Below are positions 22,895 to 31,947 of a DNA stretch of 33,378 nucleotides, in pieces (position 1 is the first letter of the stretch; each line of letters begins with the position of its first letter). Under the pieces are notes generated by a model. It had not been told where the DNA came from. It saw only the letters and a program-made list of their open reading frames with translations, and ran no database searches. The stretch is from an uncultured Kineothrix sp. (lineage in GTDB: Bacteria; Bacillota; Clostridia; Lachnospirales; Lachnospiraceae): positions 1-33,378 of the forward strand of contig CAJUMD010000028.1 in NCBI GenBank assembly GCA_910587275.1, given 5' to 3'. The position numbers were made by a program, and so were the translations under genes.

Positions 22895-24316
22895 ATGGAA
22901 TGGAACAATTGCCATGCATTTCCGGCGGAAGATGCGCTGGAAATGATTCTCCTGTTTGACCAAAACGGCGTAATCACCTGCGCCAATGCTGCCGCAAGGA
23001 CGAAGCTGGGATACGGGGAAGAAATCTGCGGGGGACATATCAGCAGCATTTTTCCCGGCGTTTTTAAGTCGGCAGGGGAAACGGGCGGAGCAGATGCCGT
23101 TTTTAACGGTGGTATGCAGAATCTTATGGCATACCGCAAGAACCTTACCTGCTTTCCCGTGGAAGCTAAGGTAGTGGAAAAGGAAGAATCCGGTATCCGC
23201 GTATGCATGATGAACGATATGCTGGAGAAGGAATTTCTGAATAAGAAAATCGAGCAGATGGAGCAGGAGACACAGCAGGCATCCAAAGTGAAGTCGGAAT
23301 TTGTCGCCAATGTAACCCATGAACTCAGAACGCCGGTCAACGGTATCCTGGGCAACGTAAGGGAACTTTTGGATTTGGAAACGGATGCCCGTAAGCTCCG
23401 TTCCCTGCATTTGATGGAACGCTGCTGCGAGGATATGCATAAGCTGATTAATAATATTTTGGATTTTTCAAAGCTGGACGCGGGAAAATTCGTATTGGAC
23501 CCGCAGAAGTTTAATCTGCGGGAAATGCTTGATTACATAAAGTCCAACCATGTCAACCGGATTACCGAAAAGGGACTGGAATTTTTCATGACGGTTTCCC
23601 CACAGATACCGGAAGTGGTGGTGGGCGATGAACTTAGGATTGTGCAGATTCTGAATAACGTGCTTTCCAATGCGCAAAAATTTACGTCCGTGGGAAAGAT
23701 ATCCCTGGAGGTGCTTCCCACCGCCATGATGGACGATAACGTAGAATTGTTTTTCATCGTGGTGGATACGGGAATCGGTATTGACAAGGCGGACCAGGAT
23801 AAGCTGTTTAAGAGTTTTTCTCAGGTGGATGCATCCATCTCGAGAAAATACGGGGGGACCGGGCTGGGACTCAATATCTGTAAACAGTTGGTGGAGCTGA
23901 TGGGCGGCAACATCAGTTTGGAAAGTGTAAGGAACAAGGGAACAACGGTTTCCTTCTCTATATGGGTACAGATTCCGGAGGAGGAACGGGAAGCGATGGC
24001 GGCGCGCAGGGAAATGCTCGTACCCATCAGCCACCGGGACGGGGAAGACGGGGAAGCCACGGACATAAAGGAATACGGTACCGAGGCGAACCGGGAGGAA
24101 TTGAAGAAAAACCTGTCGAAGCTGATTCTTTGTGTAGAAATGGAAAACTGGGAAAAAGCAGAGATGTTTATGGAAAGCATCCGGCAGCTTACGGAGAATG
24201 CGCCGAGAGAAGTGAGTATGCTGGTGCTGCGGCTTAAGATGGCGGTACAGAAGGAAAATTACGATAAGATTTCCGTCAATCTGGAAGGCCTGAAAGCATT
24301 AATAGACATGGAATAA
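22895..24316 (+). CDS. Soluble PAS-domain histidine kinase with C-terminal helical extension
   Basis: A cytoplasmic sensor kinase with no membrane segment. Residues about 12-108 form a PAS-like sensor (LEMILLFDQNGVITCANAAARTKLGYG). A short coiled coil precedes the HisKA box ANVTHELRTPVNGILGN with His142. The ATPase domain has ILNNVLSNAQKF, VVDTGIGI and GGTGLGLNICKQL. A last segment of about 100 residues (370-473) follows, acidic then helical with WEKAEMFMESIRQL; it resembles the size of an HPt domain but shows no HPt His box. The start at 22895 has a GGGGTGG-type site about 7 nt upstream; the frame is open from 22820. It lies between two REC-HD-GYP genes, which are its most likely phosphorylation targets. 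Confidence 0.88.
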   Translation: MEWNNCHAFPAEDALEMILLFDQNGVITCANAAARTKLGYGEEICGGHISSIFPGVFKSAGETGGADAVFNGGMQNLMAYRKNLTCFPVEAKVVEKEESGIRVCMMNDMLEKEFLNKKIEQMEQETQQASKVKSEFVANVTHELRTPVNGILGNVRELLDLETDARKLRSLHLMERCCEDMHKLINNILDFSKLDAGKFVLDPQKFNLREMLDYIKSNHVNRITEKGLEFFMTVSPQIPEVVVGDELRIVQILNNVLSNAQKFTSVGKISLEVLPTAMMDDNVELFFIVVDTGIGIDKADQDKLFKSFSQVDASISRKYGGTGLGLNICKQLVELMGGNISLESVRNKGTTVSFSIWVQIPEEEREAMAARREMLVPISHRDGEDGEATDIKEYGTEANREELKKNLSKLILCVEMENWEKAEMFMESIRQLTENAPREVSMLVLRLKMAVQKENYDKISVNLEGLKALIDME

Positions 24317-24378
24317 TCATGGAATAATCATGGAAAGCAGTATACGGCGGATGGACGCTGTGGCTATGGAGGACGGAT

Positions 24379-25452
24379 ATGGGCAGTGGGGAAAAAGGGC
24401 CGGGAGGAAGCAGGGTTCTGATTGTGGACGATGTGGAAACCAACCGGGTGATTTTGGAAGAAATTATCAAGAATATGGGATACCGGCCGGTTTTGGCAGA
24501 AAGCGGCGTGGAGGCGTTAAAGCTGTTTTATGAATTTCATCCTTCTTTGGTACTGACGGATATTTCCATGCCCCAAATGGATGGGTATGAATTGTGCAGG
24601 GTTTTAAAAAACGACCCGGTCAGCAGGGAGATTCCGGTTATTTTCATTTCCGCGTTTGACGACCCGAAGGACATTGTGAAGGGATTTGCCATAGGGGGAA
24701 TTGATTATATTACGAAGCCGTTTATTCCGGAAGTGGTACAGTCCAGGGTGGGGGTACACGTCCATTTGTATGAGGCAAACCGCGAGATTACCGAAACAAA
24801 CCGGCGTTTGCAGGCATCCGTGAATGCACAGCTCAGGCAGATGGAGGCGGAGAAAAAGAGCGTTCTGTATGCGCTTGCCAACCTTGCTGCACAGAATTCC
24901 TATTACGGAAAAGAGTTTATCGAAAGGCTGCGGTATAACTGTCATACCCTTGCGCAGAGTATGCAGTTTTCCCCGTTGTTTGAAGCGGAGATTTCGGACG
25001 GCTACATCGAAACGATAGAACTGGCGGCGCCTTTATGCGATGTGGGGAATATCGGCATACCGAAAGAGATTCTCCAAAAAAAGGATAAACTGACAGAAGA
25101 AGAACTTTCCATCGTAAAGAGCCATACCGATATCGGCGCGAAGCTGTTAGGGGACTTGCAGGTGTCCCGTGATTATAATGATTTTATACGCATGTCGGTG
25201 GATGTGGCGCGTTACCATCATGAGAACTGGGACGGCAGCGGATATCCCAAGGGGTTGAAGGGGGAGGAAATCCCGCTTGCCGCGCAGATTGTATCCATTG
25301 CGTACGTGTTTTGCGCATTGACGGAAAAGAGGAGCTACCGGAAGGAATTTGACAGGGAGGAAGCCCTGCGGATGATGCAGGAGGATGCGGGGAGCAAGTT
25401 CCGGCCGGAAATATTTAAAATATTCTGCAAAATTACGCGCCAGTTGCACTGA
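24379..25452 (+). CDS. Response regulator with degenerate HD-GYP domain (probable pseudo-phosphodiesterase)
   Basis: A receiver (1-125) with Asp17-Asp18, phospho-acceptor Asp61 (LTDISMP) and Lys113 (ITKPF), followed by a coiled coil and an HD-GYP domain (160-357). Compared with the intact paralogue at 21730, several metal ligands are lost. The His of GEHIKR is Phe180. The His of the HD pair is Cys220 (LCDVGN instead of LHDIGK). The Asp of IADVYDAL is Tyr309, and the following Asp is Cys312. HHENWDGSGYP (280-290) and His249 remain. Catalysis is therefore doubtful; it may bind partners or c-di-GMP. The receiver looks functional, so phosphorylation can still control it. GGAGG at 24368-24372 is 6 nt from the ATG. 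It directly follows the soluble kinase. Confidence 0.9.
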   Translation: MGSGEKGPGGSRVLIVDDVETNRVILEEIIKNMGYRPVLAESGVEALKLFYEFHPSLVLTDISMPQMDGYELCRVLKNDPVSREIPVIFISAFDDPKDIVKGFAIGGIDYITKPFIPEVVQSRVGVHVHLYEANREITETNRRLQASVNAQLRQMEAEKKSVLYALANLAAQNSYYGKEFIERLRYNCHTLAQSMQFSPLFEAEISDGYIETIELAAPLCDVGNIGIPKEILQKKDKLTEEELSIVKSHTDIGAKLLGDLQVSRDYNDFIRMSVDVARYHHENWDGSGYPKGLKGEEIPLAAQIVSIAYVFCALTEKRSYRKEFDREEALRMMQEDAGSKFRPEIFKIFCKITRQLH

Positions 25453-25503
25453 CCGCGTATTGATATACAAATATGCATTGGCAAAGAGTGGAGGATGAGG
25501 GAC

Positions 25504-26310
25504 TTGATTACGGATGAGGAGTTTACAAGGATTGTCCGGTACCTGAAACCGCGTTATGGGTTGGATTTGGGACAAAAGAAGGTCATAGTAAACGGAAGGC
25601 TGGAGAACTACCTGAAAACGGGAGGCTGGGCGGATTTCAACGCTTATATGGATGCCGTGGAGCGTGACAGAAGCGGTAATCTGGAAAAGGCGTTGGTGAA
25701 TATGCTGACCACAAACCATACGTATTTTATGAGGGAGTTCAACCATTTTGATTATTTCCGGAAAGTGGTGCTTCCATGGATAAAGGAAAAGGAAAAGACG
25801 AAAAAAGACCTGCGCGTTTGGTGCGGGGCAGCTTCCACCGGTGAGGAGCCGTACATGATTGCGATGGTAATCAAGGAATTTTTCGGTATGGAGCATGGAC
25901 AGTGGGATACTAAACTGCTGGCAACGGATGTGTCCACGCGGGTGCTTCAGCAGGCGATGAGGGGGGTTTACAACGCGGACCAGTTAAAGGAAGTACCGGA
26001 GAACTGGAAACGGAATTTTTTCAGCCAGGATAAACTGAGCGGGAAATATGCGGTAAAAGAGGAATTGAAACAGGAAATCTTGTTCCGCCAGTTTAATTTA
26101 ATGGAACCTTTTCCGTTCAAAAAGAAAATGCATACTATATTTTTGCGCAATGTTATGATATATTTTGATGAGAAGACAAAGGCGGAACTTCTTCGGAAGG
26201 TTTATGATACTTTGGAGCCGGGTGGCTATCTGTTTATAGGAATGACAGAAACTTTGGACAGAAATACGGTGCCGTTTCAGATTATCCAGCCGTCAATATT
26301 TAGAAAATAG
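25504..26310 (+). CDS. cheR: CheR chemoreceptor methyltransferase
   Basis: Transfers methyl groups from S-adenosylmethionine to glutamates on chemoreceptors. The N-terminal helical domain (ITDEEFTRIVRYLKPRYGLDL) leads to TTNHTYFMRE. The SAM-binding motif WCGAASTGEEPYMIAM follows, then LATDVS and FLRNVMIYF. About 268 residues is normal. Start choice: GGAGG at 25490-25494 abuts the ATG at 25495 and cannot serve it, but lies 9 nt before an in-frame TTG at 25504; the product then begins (M)ITDEEF as CheR proteins usually do. The ATG would add three residues. The next gene is CheB, 18 bases on. Confidence 0.92.
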   Translation: MITDEEFTRIVRYLKPRYGLDLGQKKVIVNGRLENYLKTGGWADFNAYMDAVERDRSGNLEKALVNMLTTNHTYFMREFNHFDYFRKVVLPWIKEKEKTKKDLRVWCGAASTGEEPYMIAMVIKEFFGMEHGQWDTKLLATDVSTRVLQQAMRGVYNADQLKEVPENWKRNFFSQDKLSGKYAVKEELKQEILFRQFNLMEPFPFKKKMHTIFLRNVMIYFDEKTKAELLRKVYDTLEPGGYLFIGMTETLDRNTVPFQIIQPSIFRK

Positions 26311-26328
26311 GGAGGAAATAGTTGATGT

Positions 26329-27357
26329 ATGAACCCAATTAAAGTGTTGGTAGTAGACGATTCCATTGTGTTCAGGGAATTGCTGGTTCAGAATCTGAAC
26401 AGGGATCCGTCCATCCATGTCGTTGGGACGGCGAAGGATCCTTTTGAAGCCAGGGATGCCATCCTGCAGCTTAAGCCGGATGTCATGACCCTGGACATCG
26501 AGCTTCCGAAGATGAGCGGCATTGAATTCCTGAAGAAACTGATGCCCCAGTATCCGATGCCGGTGGTGGTAATCAGTTCCCTGAGCGACAAAGTATTTGA
26601 CGCCTTAAACTCCGGGGCGGTGGATTTTGTGGCAAAACCGGTGGCAGTGGGCAGGAGCCAGTTGGAGGATTTTATCAAAAACGAGCTTTTGGTAAAGATT
26701 AAGATTGCTTCCACGGCGAAAATAAGCAATATCAAGAAATCGGTGGCAAACGCGGAAAGCCAGCAGCTTACCACCTCGCAGAAAAACCTGCTGGTGGCAA
26801 TCGGCGCATCTACGGGAGGGACGGAAGCGATATTTTCGGTGGTGAAGGAATACGGGGTGGACATTCCCGGTATCGTTATTGTGCAGCATATGCCGCCGGG
26901 ATTTACGCAGATGTATGCGAAGCGGCTGGACAATGAATGCCGTGTCCATGTGAAAGAAGCGCAGACCGGGGACAGGGTCATGCCCGGTCATGTGTTGATT
27001 GCCCCGGGCGGGGATAAACACATGCATTTGGTAAAAGTAGGGGACGGTTATCAGGTGGAGGTGAAACCGGGTCCCAAAGTAAACGGCCACTGTCCGTCCG
27101 TGGATGTTCTGTTTGAATCCGTGGCAAGGGCGGCGGGAAGGAATGCCGTGGGAATCATCCTCACGGGAATGGGCGGCGACGGGGCGAAAGGTCTGCTCGC
27201 CATGCGGAAGGCGGGAGCAAAAACCATAGGGCAGGACGAATCCACTTGCGTGGTTTATGGTATGCCTAAGGTTGCTTATGATATAGGAGCCGTGCAATAT
27301 CAGGAGAAACTGGCTGATATTCCGAAAAGAACCTATGCAGTATTAAATAAAATGTAG
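26329..27357 (+). CDS. cheB: CheB chemoreceptor methylesterase/glutamine deamidase
   Basis: A phosphorylation-activated enzyme that removes methyl groups from MCPs, opposing CheR. The receiver (1-120) has Asp10-Asp11, phospho-acceptor Asp56 (LDIELP) and Lys103. After a linker (125-150) comes the esterase domain with the catalytic triad Ser161 (GASTGG), His187 (VQHMPPGF) and Asp284 (LTGMGGDGA). Length 342 is typical. GGAGG at 26311-26315 lies 13 nt from the ATG, longer than usual; a nearer in-frame start is excluded by a TGA at 26323. It sits between cheR and cheY and is expected to be phosphorylated by CheA. Confidence 0.94.
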   Translation: MNPIKVLVVDDSIVFRELLVQNLNRDPSIHVVGTAKDPFEARDAILQLKPDVMTLDIELPKMSGIEFLKKLMPQYPMPVVVISSLSDKVFDALNSGAVDFVAKPVAVGRSQLEDFIKNELLVKIKIASTAKISNIKKSVANAESQQLTTSQKNLLVAIGASTGGTEAIFSVVKEYGVDIPGIVIVQHMPPGFTQMYAKRLDNECRVHVKEAQTGDRVMPGHVLIAPGGDKHMHLVKVGDGYQVEVKPGPKVNGHCPSVDVLFESVARAAGRNAVGIILTGMGGDGAKGLLAMRKAGAKTIGQDESTCVVYGMPKVAYDIGAVQYQEKLADIPKRTYAVLNKM

Positions 27358-27369
27358 AGGAGAGAGCAC

Positions 27370-27762
27370 ATGAAAATTCTATTGGCAGAAGACGATTTTG
27401 TAACACGGAAGTTTATGGTCAATTTCCTGTCGAAGTATGGGGAATGTGACGTAACCGTGGACGGAATGGAGGCGGTGGATGCATTTATGATGGCCTTAGA
27501 GGATGATGAGCCGTACGACCTGGTATGTTTGGACATTATGATGCCGGTGATGGACGGATACCAGGCATTGGTCGGAATCCGTAATTTGGAGAAACAGCGT
27601 AATATTCCGGAGGAAAAGGCGGCAAAAGTAATCATGACTACCGCTTTGAATGAGGAGAGGAACGTAAATATGGCATTTGAACTGGGATGTACCATTTATT
27701 CCGGTAAGCCCATCGACCAGGACAGATTTGAGCAGGCATTAAAGAAGACGGGTCTGTTATAA
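27370..27762 (+). CDS. cheY: CheY-like single-domain response regulator
   Basis: A stand-alone receiver of 130 residues that carries the phosphoryl signal from CheA to its output. The acidic cluster is Glu7-Asp8-Asp9, phospho-acceptor Asp55 lies in CLDIMMPVMDGY, the conserved Thr is at 90-91 (IMTTAL) and Lys113 lies in SGKPID. There is no DNA-binding or enzymatic domain. It begins 12 bases after cheB and is followed by cheA. With no flagellar switch genes in view, its target could be a motor encoded elsewhere or the HD-GYP/HPt relay of this cluster. No CheZ, CheC or CheX phosphatase is encoded in the window. Confidence 0.88.
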   Translation: MKILLAEDDFVTRKFMVNFLSKYGECDVTVDGMEAVDAFMMALEDDEPYDLVCLDIMMPVMDGYQALVGIRNLEKQRNIPEEKAAKVIMTTALNEERNVNMAFELGCTIYSGKPIDQDRFEQALKKTGLL

Positions 27763-27804
27763 GGGCAGGTAAAAAACGGAGAATAAACAGGAAAGGAGAA
27801 GTAT

Positions 27805-29970
27805 ATGGCTGAAGAATTTAATGCAGAAGGCATGTTGGATATGTACCTGTTTGAAAACGAGCAGTTACTGGAACAGCTTCAGGAGATGGTTTTGGACCAA
27901 AAGGATTCGGAATGCTTTGATGAAGACAGCATAAACGAAATCTTCCGTACCATGCATACAATTAAAGGATCTTCCGGTATCATGATGTTTGATAACATTA
28001 CGGCTATATCCCACAAGCTGGAAGACGTCTTTTTCTACCTGAGAGAGTCACATCCCGATAATGTGCCGCATTTGGAGTTAGTGGAGCATGTATTGACGGT
28101 AGAGGATTTCATCAGCGGTGAAATGGATAAGATTAAGAACGGGGAGTCGCCTGACGGCGAACCTGCAGAAATCATCGCTGAACTGGATAAGTTTTTGGAA
28201 AAAATCAAAAGCGGGGCAGTACAGGAAGGGGAGGAAGCGCCGGCGCCGGTTCCCCAAAATGTACATGTGGAGCCGAAGCATTTCTATATTGCTCCGGTTG
28301 CCAGCAGTGCAAGCCGTTTTTACAAGATTTACATTACGTTTTACCCGGATACGGAGATGGCAAATGTACATGCCTATAAGACGGTGTATGCCTTAAAGGA
28401 AATCGCGGAAGATTTGCTGTATTCCCCGGAAGACATTATATCCGATCCGGAAAGCGCGCAGGTAATTATTAAGGACGGGTTCCGCATATTGCTGCAGTCC
28501 CAGTCCAATGAGGAGGAAATCCGCAAGCTAATCGGTGTCGGGTACGACATAGAGGCAGTGGATGTCTTTGAATGCAGGGCGGAGGAATTTTTACAGGGCT
28601 TTGACTTCGGCGAACATGAGTTTAAGATTGATTTGGAATCCAGCGTGGAGGACATCGAGGCGAAGGTAAAGGCAGCCCTTGACGAGAGCAAGGCGGAGGA
28701 AAAGGTGCCGGAAAAACCGAAGATGGCTCCCGGTGATTTCGTTATTAAGTCCAAAGAACCGGGTAAGAAAAAGCAGTTGGCAAAGGATAAGCCGAAGGGG
28801 GAGAAAGCGTCCTTTATCAGCGTGAATGTCAGCAAGATGGATCAGCTTATGGATTTAATCGGCGAGCTGGTAATTTCCGAATCCGTTGTGCTGCAGAACC
28901 CGGATTTAAAAGTGCCGGGATTGAACCTTGCCAACTTTAATAAGGCGGCAGCGCAGATGGCGAAGATTTCCACCGATTTACAAAATGTCATTATGTCCAT
29001 GCGTATGGTGCCTCTGACCAATATTTTCCAAAAGATGAACCGAATCGTATTTGACGTATCGAGGAAGCTGGGAAAAGATATCGATTTTGAAATGATTGGT
29101 GAGCATACCGAGGTGGATAAGAACATCATCGAGCATATTTCTGACCCGCTGATGCATTTGGTAAGGAATGCGGTGGACCATGGAATCGAAACAAAGGAAG
29201 AACGGGATGAAAGCGGCAAGCCGGATAAAGGAAAGGTTACCTTATCGGCACGGACAGAAGCCGGAAAGGTATGGATTAGCGTAGCGGATAACGGAAAAGG
29301 ACTGGACCGCGAGAAGATTCTTGCCAAGGCAAGGAAGCAGGAGCTCTTGGCCGAGGGCAAACCGGAATCCGCTTACAGCGACAAGGAAGTTTTCCAGTTC
29401 ATTACCCTGCCCGGTTTTTCCACCAACGAGCAGGTAACGGAGTATTCCGGCCGTGGCGTTGGAATGGATGTGGTGGTGCAGAACATTCAGGCAATCGGCG
29501 GTGTGCTGGATATTGAAAGCGAAACCGGTTTCGGTACCACCATGAGCCTTAAGATTCCGCTGACGCTGGCAATTATTGACGGAATCGTGATGGAAACCGG
29601 CAATTCCTCTTTCGTCATGGAGACGGGTGTCATCAAGGAATTCTTCAGCGTGAAGGAAGAAATGATGATTCACGAGCCGAACGGCGAAGAATACGTGATG
29701 ATCCGCGGGGAATGCTATCCGGTTATCCGGCTGGGCAAATGGTATGGCATGGAAGATTACCGTACTTCCGTGGAAGAAGGCATGATGCTGATACTGGAAG
29801 TGGAAAACCGTACCATCTGCCTGTTTGTGGATAAATTGATTGGAAAACAGGAAATCGTGGTAAAACCGATTCCCTCGTATATCAAAAAGGTCAAAGGGCT
29901 TTCCGGCTGTACCCAGTTAGGGGACGGAAGTATTGCACTGATTTTGGATCCGGGCGGATTGGTGGAGTAA
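27805..29970 (+). CDS. cheA: CheA chemotaxis histidine kinase
   Basis: The central kinase of the chemosensory array. The P1 HPt domain carries phospho-acceptor His51 in RTMHTIKGSSGIM. A P2-like CheY/CheB-docking region occupies about 160-270 (RFYKIYITFYPDTEM), followed by a charged linker rich in Lys/Pro/Glu (290-330). P3 dimerisation starts at about 333 (ISVNVSKMDQLMDLIGELVISES). P4 ATPase shows HLVRNAVDHGIE (about 450-461), VADNGKGLD (about 492-500) and GRGVGMDVV (about 549-557). The C-terminal P5 CheW-like domain runs from about 590 to 720. Length 721 and domain order are canonical. It is followed by cheW and an MCP, all close together on the same strand. Confidence 0.96.
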   Translation: MAEEFNAEGMLDMYLFENEQLLEQLQEMVLDQKDSECFDEDSINEIFRTMHTIKGSSGIMMFDNITAISHKLEDVFFYLRESHPDNVPHLELVEHVLTVEDFISGEMDKIKNGESPDGEPAEIIAELDKFLEKIKSGAVQEGEEAPAPVPQNVHVEPKHFYIAPVASSASRFYKIYITFYPDTEMANVHAYKTVYALKEIAEDLLYSPEDIISDPESAQVIIKDGFRILLQSQSNEEEIRKLIGVGYDIEAVDVFECRAEEFLQGFDFGEHEFKIDLESSVEDIEAKVKAALDESKAEEKVPEKPKMAPGDFVIKSKEPGKKKQLAKDKPKGEKASFISVNVSKMDQLMDLIGELVISESVVLQNPDLKVPGLNLANFNKAAAQMAKISTDLQNVIMSMRMVPLTNIFQKMNRIVFDVSRKLGKDIDFEMIGEHTEVDKNIIEHISDPLMHLVRNAVDHGIETKEERDESGKPDKGKVTLSARTEAGKVWISVADNGKGLDREKILAKARKQELLAEGKPESAYSDKEVFQFITLPGFSTNEQVTEYSGRGVGMDVVVQNIQAIGGVLDIESETGFGTTMSLKIPLTLAIIDGIVMETGNSSFVMETGVIKEFFSVKEEMMIHEPNGEEYVMIRGECYPVIRLGKWYGMEDYRTSVEEGMMLILEVENRTICLFVDKLIGKQEIVVKPIPSYIKKVKGLSGCTQLGDGSIALILDPGGLVE

Positions 29971-30020
29971 ACAGGAAACAAAGATAATAGAAATTTTGGA
30001 CAGAAAGGAAAAGTACCGAT

Positions 30021-30566
30021 ATGGAGGAGACAAACGAATTAAGAAAACAGGCAGATGATTCGAGAAACGGTTCTGATGAACGGGATGCCCAAAAGGGAAA
30101 ATATATGACTTTCAAGTCCGGGAACGAGTATTTTGGCCTGAAAATCCAGTATGTAAATGAAATCATCGGATTTCAGGCAATTACCGCGATTCCGGAGACG
30201 GAAGATTATATTAAGGGACTGATCAATCTGAGGGGAAAAATCATTCCGGTTATCGATGTGCGCCTGAGGTTCCGACAGGAGCCCTTTGAGTACAATGACA
30301 GGACCTGTATCATTGTCATCAATGTAAAGTCCACGATTGTTGGGTTAATCGTGGAGAAGATTGCGGAAGTAGTGGAGATAAAGGAAGAAAATATTTTGCC
30401 GCCACCTTCGATTGGGCGTGCCGACAAAGTGCAGAACAAGTATGTGTACGGTATCGGCAAGGTTGGCGATTCCGTAAAGCTGCTGCTGGATCCCGATAAG
30501 CTGTTAAATGATGCGGATATGTCGGTGATTGAGCAGGCGAATGAAATGGTAATTGATGAAGAATGA
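30021..30566 (+). CDS. cheW: CheW coupling protein
   Basis: Links chemoreceptors to CheA. After a short charged N-terminal tail (about 1-28) a single CheW domain runs to about 165. It includes YMTFKSGNEYFGLKIQYVNEII, the highly conserved GLINLRGKIIPVIDVRLR and a final LLLDPDKLL strand. A Glu/Asp-rich tail ends the 181-residue protein. AAAGGAAAAG at about 30003-30012 serves as ribosome site. It starts 50 bases after cheA and the receptor gene begins 12 bases after its stop, so the three make one signalling unit. Confidence 0.94.
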   Translation: MEETNELRKQADDSRNGSDERDAQKGKYMTFKSGNEYFGLKIQYVNEIIGFQAITAIPETEDYIKGLINLRGKIIPVIDVRLRFRQEPFEYNDRTCIIVINVKSTIVGLIVEKIAEVVEIKEENILPPPSIGRADKVQNKYVYGIGKVGDSVKLLLDPDKLLNDADMSVIEQANEMVIDEE

Positions 30567-30578
30567 GAGGTATAAATA

Positions 30579-31946
30579 ATGAAAAACTTGAAGATGAAGA
30601 CAAAATTGATACTGGGATTTATGATTCCCATATTACTTACGCTTTTTAACATTTTATTCGGCAACTTAACGACAAAACAGGCGGCCCGCCTGGTTGACCC
30701 GGCAGAGCAGGAGCGATATGTATTGTATACTTCGATTCTGACTTACGGAATCGCGCTGGTTTCCGTGGTAGTTACCGTTGTGGTTGCGCTGGCATTGATT
30801 AGGATTATTGAAAAATCCGTAAAGCAGTTATCCGATGCGGCGAAGGAAATAGCGGTTGGCCGTGTGGATATCCATATGGAAAAGTACAACAACGATGAGT
30901 TTGGCGAACTGGTTGACGAGTACACAAAGGTAATCGATAATATTAAATACCAGGCGGAGATTGCCGAGGAGGTTTCAAACGGGAACCTGACTATTAACGT
31001 GGTTCCGAAATCGGCGGATGATTTGCTTGGTCATTCCTTAAAGAAACTGGTGGAGGATAACTTCCATGCGCTTTCCAATATCAGCGATGCGGGTTCACAG
31101 GTAACGATTGGTTCCGCACAGGTGGCAAGTGCAAGCCAGGCTTTGGCACAGGGCTCCACGGAACAGGCGAGCGCCATTCAGGAGATTACGGCATCCATCA
31201 GCGAAATTGCGGAAAAGACCAAGATGAATGCGGAGCAGGCAAACGAAACGAACCGTCTGATGGCGGAAGTAATCAGCAATGTGGAAAAAGGAAACTCCCA
31301 GATGCGCGATATGATGACTGCAATGAAGGATATTAACCAGTCTTCGGAAAGCATTTCCAAGATTATTAAGGTTATTGACGATATTGCATTCCAGACCAAT
31401 ATCCTTGCATTGAATGCGGCAGTTGAGGCTGCAAGGGCAGGTGAAGCAGGAAAAGGTTTTGCAGTGGTAGCAGAAGAAGTAAGGAGTCTTGCGGCAAAGA
31501 GTGCGGCAGCGGCGGCAGAGACGGCAGAACTCATTGAGGATTCCATTTCGAAGGTCGGCGTGGGTTCCAGGATTGCGGATGAAACGGCAAGTGCGTTGGA
31601 AGTCATCAGCAGCACGGCGCAGACCTGCGACAGCCAGATTGGCGGTATTGCGGATTCCTCCAACTATCAGGCGACTGCAGTGGCACAGATTGAGCAGGCG
31701 ATTGCACAGGTATCCCAGGTGGTACAGACCAATTCCGCCACCAGCGAGCAGTGTGCGGCAGCCAGTGAGGAATTGTCCAACCAGGCGACAAGGATGCGTG
31801 ACCTGCTTTCCATCTACAATTTGGGTAGCAGCAGCGGCATATCAGCTTCATCATCCATGGACAGCAGTTCATATTCATCTTCTTCCAGCAAGTCCAATCC
31901 GAATGAACAGATTATTTCACTGGGAGACGGATTCGGAAAATATTAG
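30579..31946 (+). CDS. Methyl-accepting chemotaxis protein with almost no extracellular sensor
   Basis: A receptor with two membrane segments (about 9-29 and 50-72) joined by only about 20 residues, so no external ligand domain. A HAMP-type region follows, then the coiled-coil signalling domain. Its tip IAFQTNILALNAAVEAARAGEAGKGFAVVAEEVRSLAAKS lies around 268-308. The C-terminus is a Ser-rich flexible tail (SSSGISASSSMDSSSYSSSSSKS) without a CheR-binding pentapeptide. It probably senses through the membrane, internally, or as a partner of the Cache-domain MCP. It closes the chemosensory cluster, directly before a strong terminator. Confidence 0.93.
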   Translation: MKNLKMKTKLILGFMIPILLTLFNILFGNLTTKQAARLVDPAEQERYVLYTSILTYGIALVSVVVTVVVALALIRIIEKSVKQLSDAAKEIAVGRVDIHMEKYNNDEFGELVDEYTKVIDNIKYQAEIAEEVSNGNLTINVVPKSADDLLGHSLKKLVEDNFHALSNISDAGSQVTIGSAQVASASQALAQGSTEQASAIQEITASISEIAEKTKMNAEQANETNRLMAEVISNVEKGNSQMRDMMTAMKDINQSSESISKIIKVIDDIAFQTNILALNAAVEAARAGEAGKGFAVVAEEVRSLAAKSAAAAAETAELIEDSISKVGVGSRIADETASALEVISSTAQTCDSQIGGIADSSNYQATAVAQIEQAIAQVSQVVQTNSATSEQCAAASEELSNQATRMRDLLSIYNLGSSSGISASSSMDSSSYSSSSSKSNPNEQIISLGDGFGKY

Positions 31947-31947
31947 G

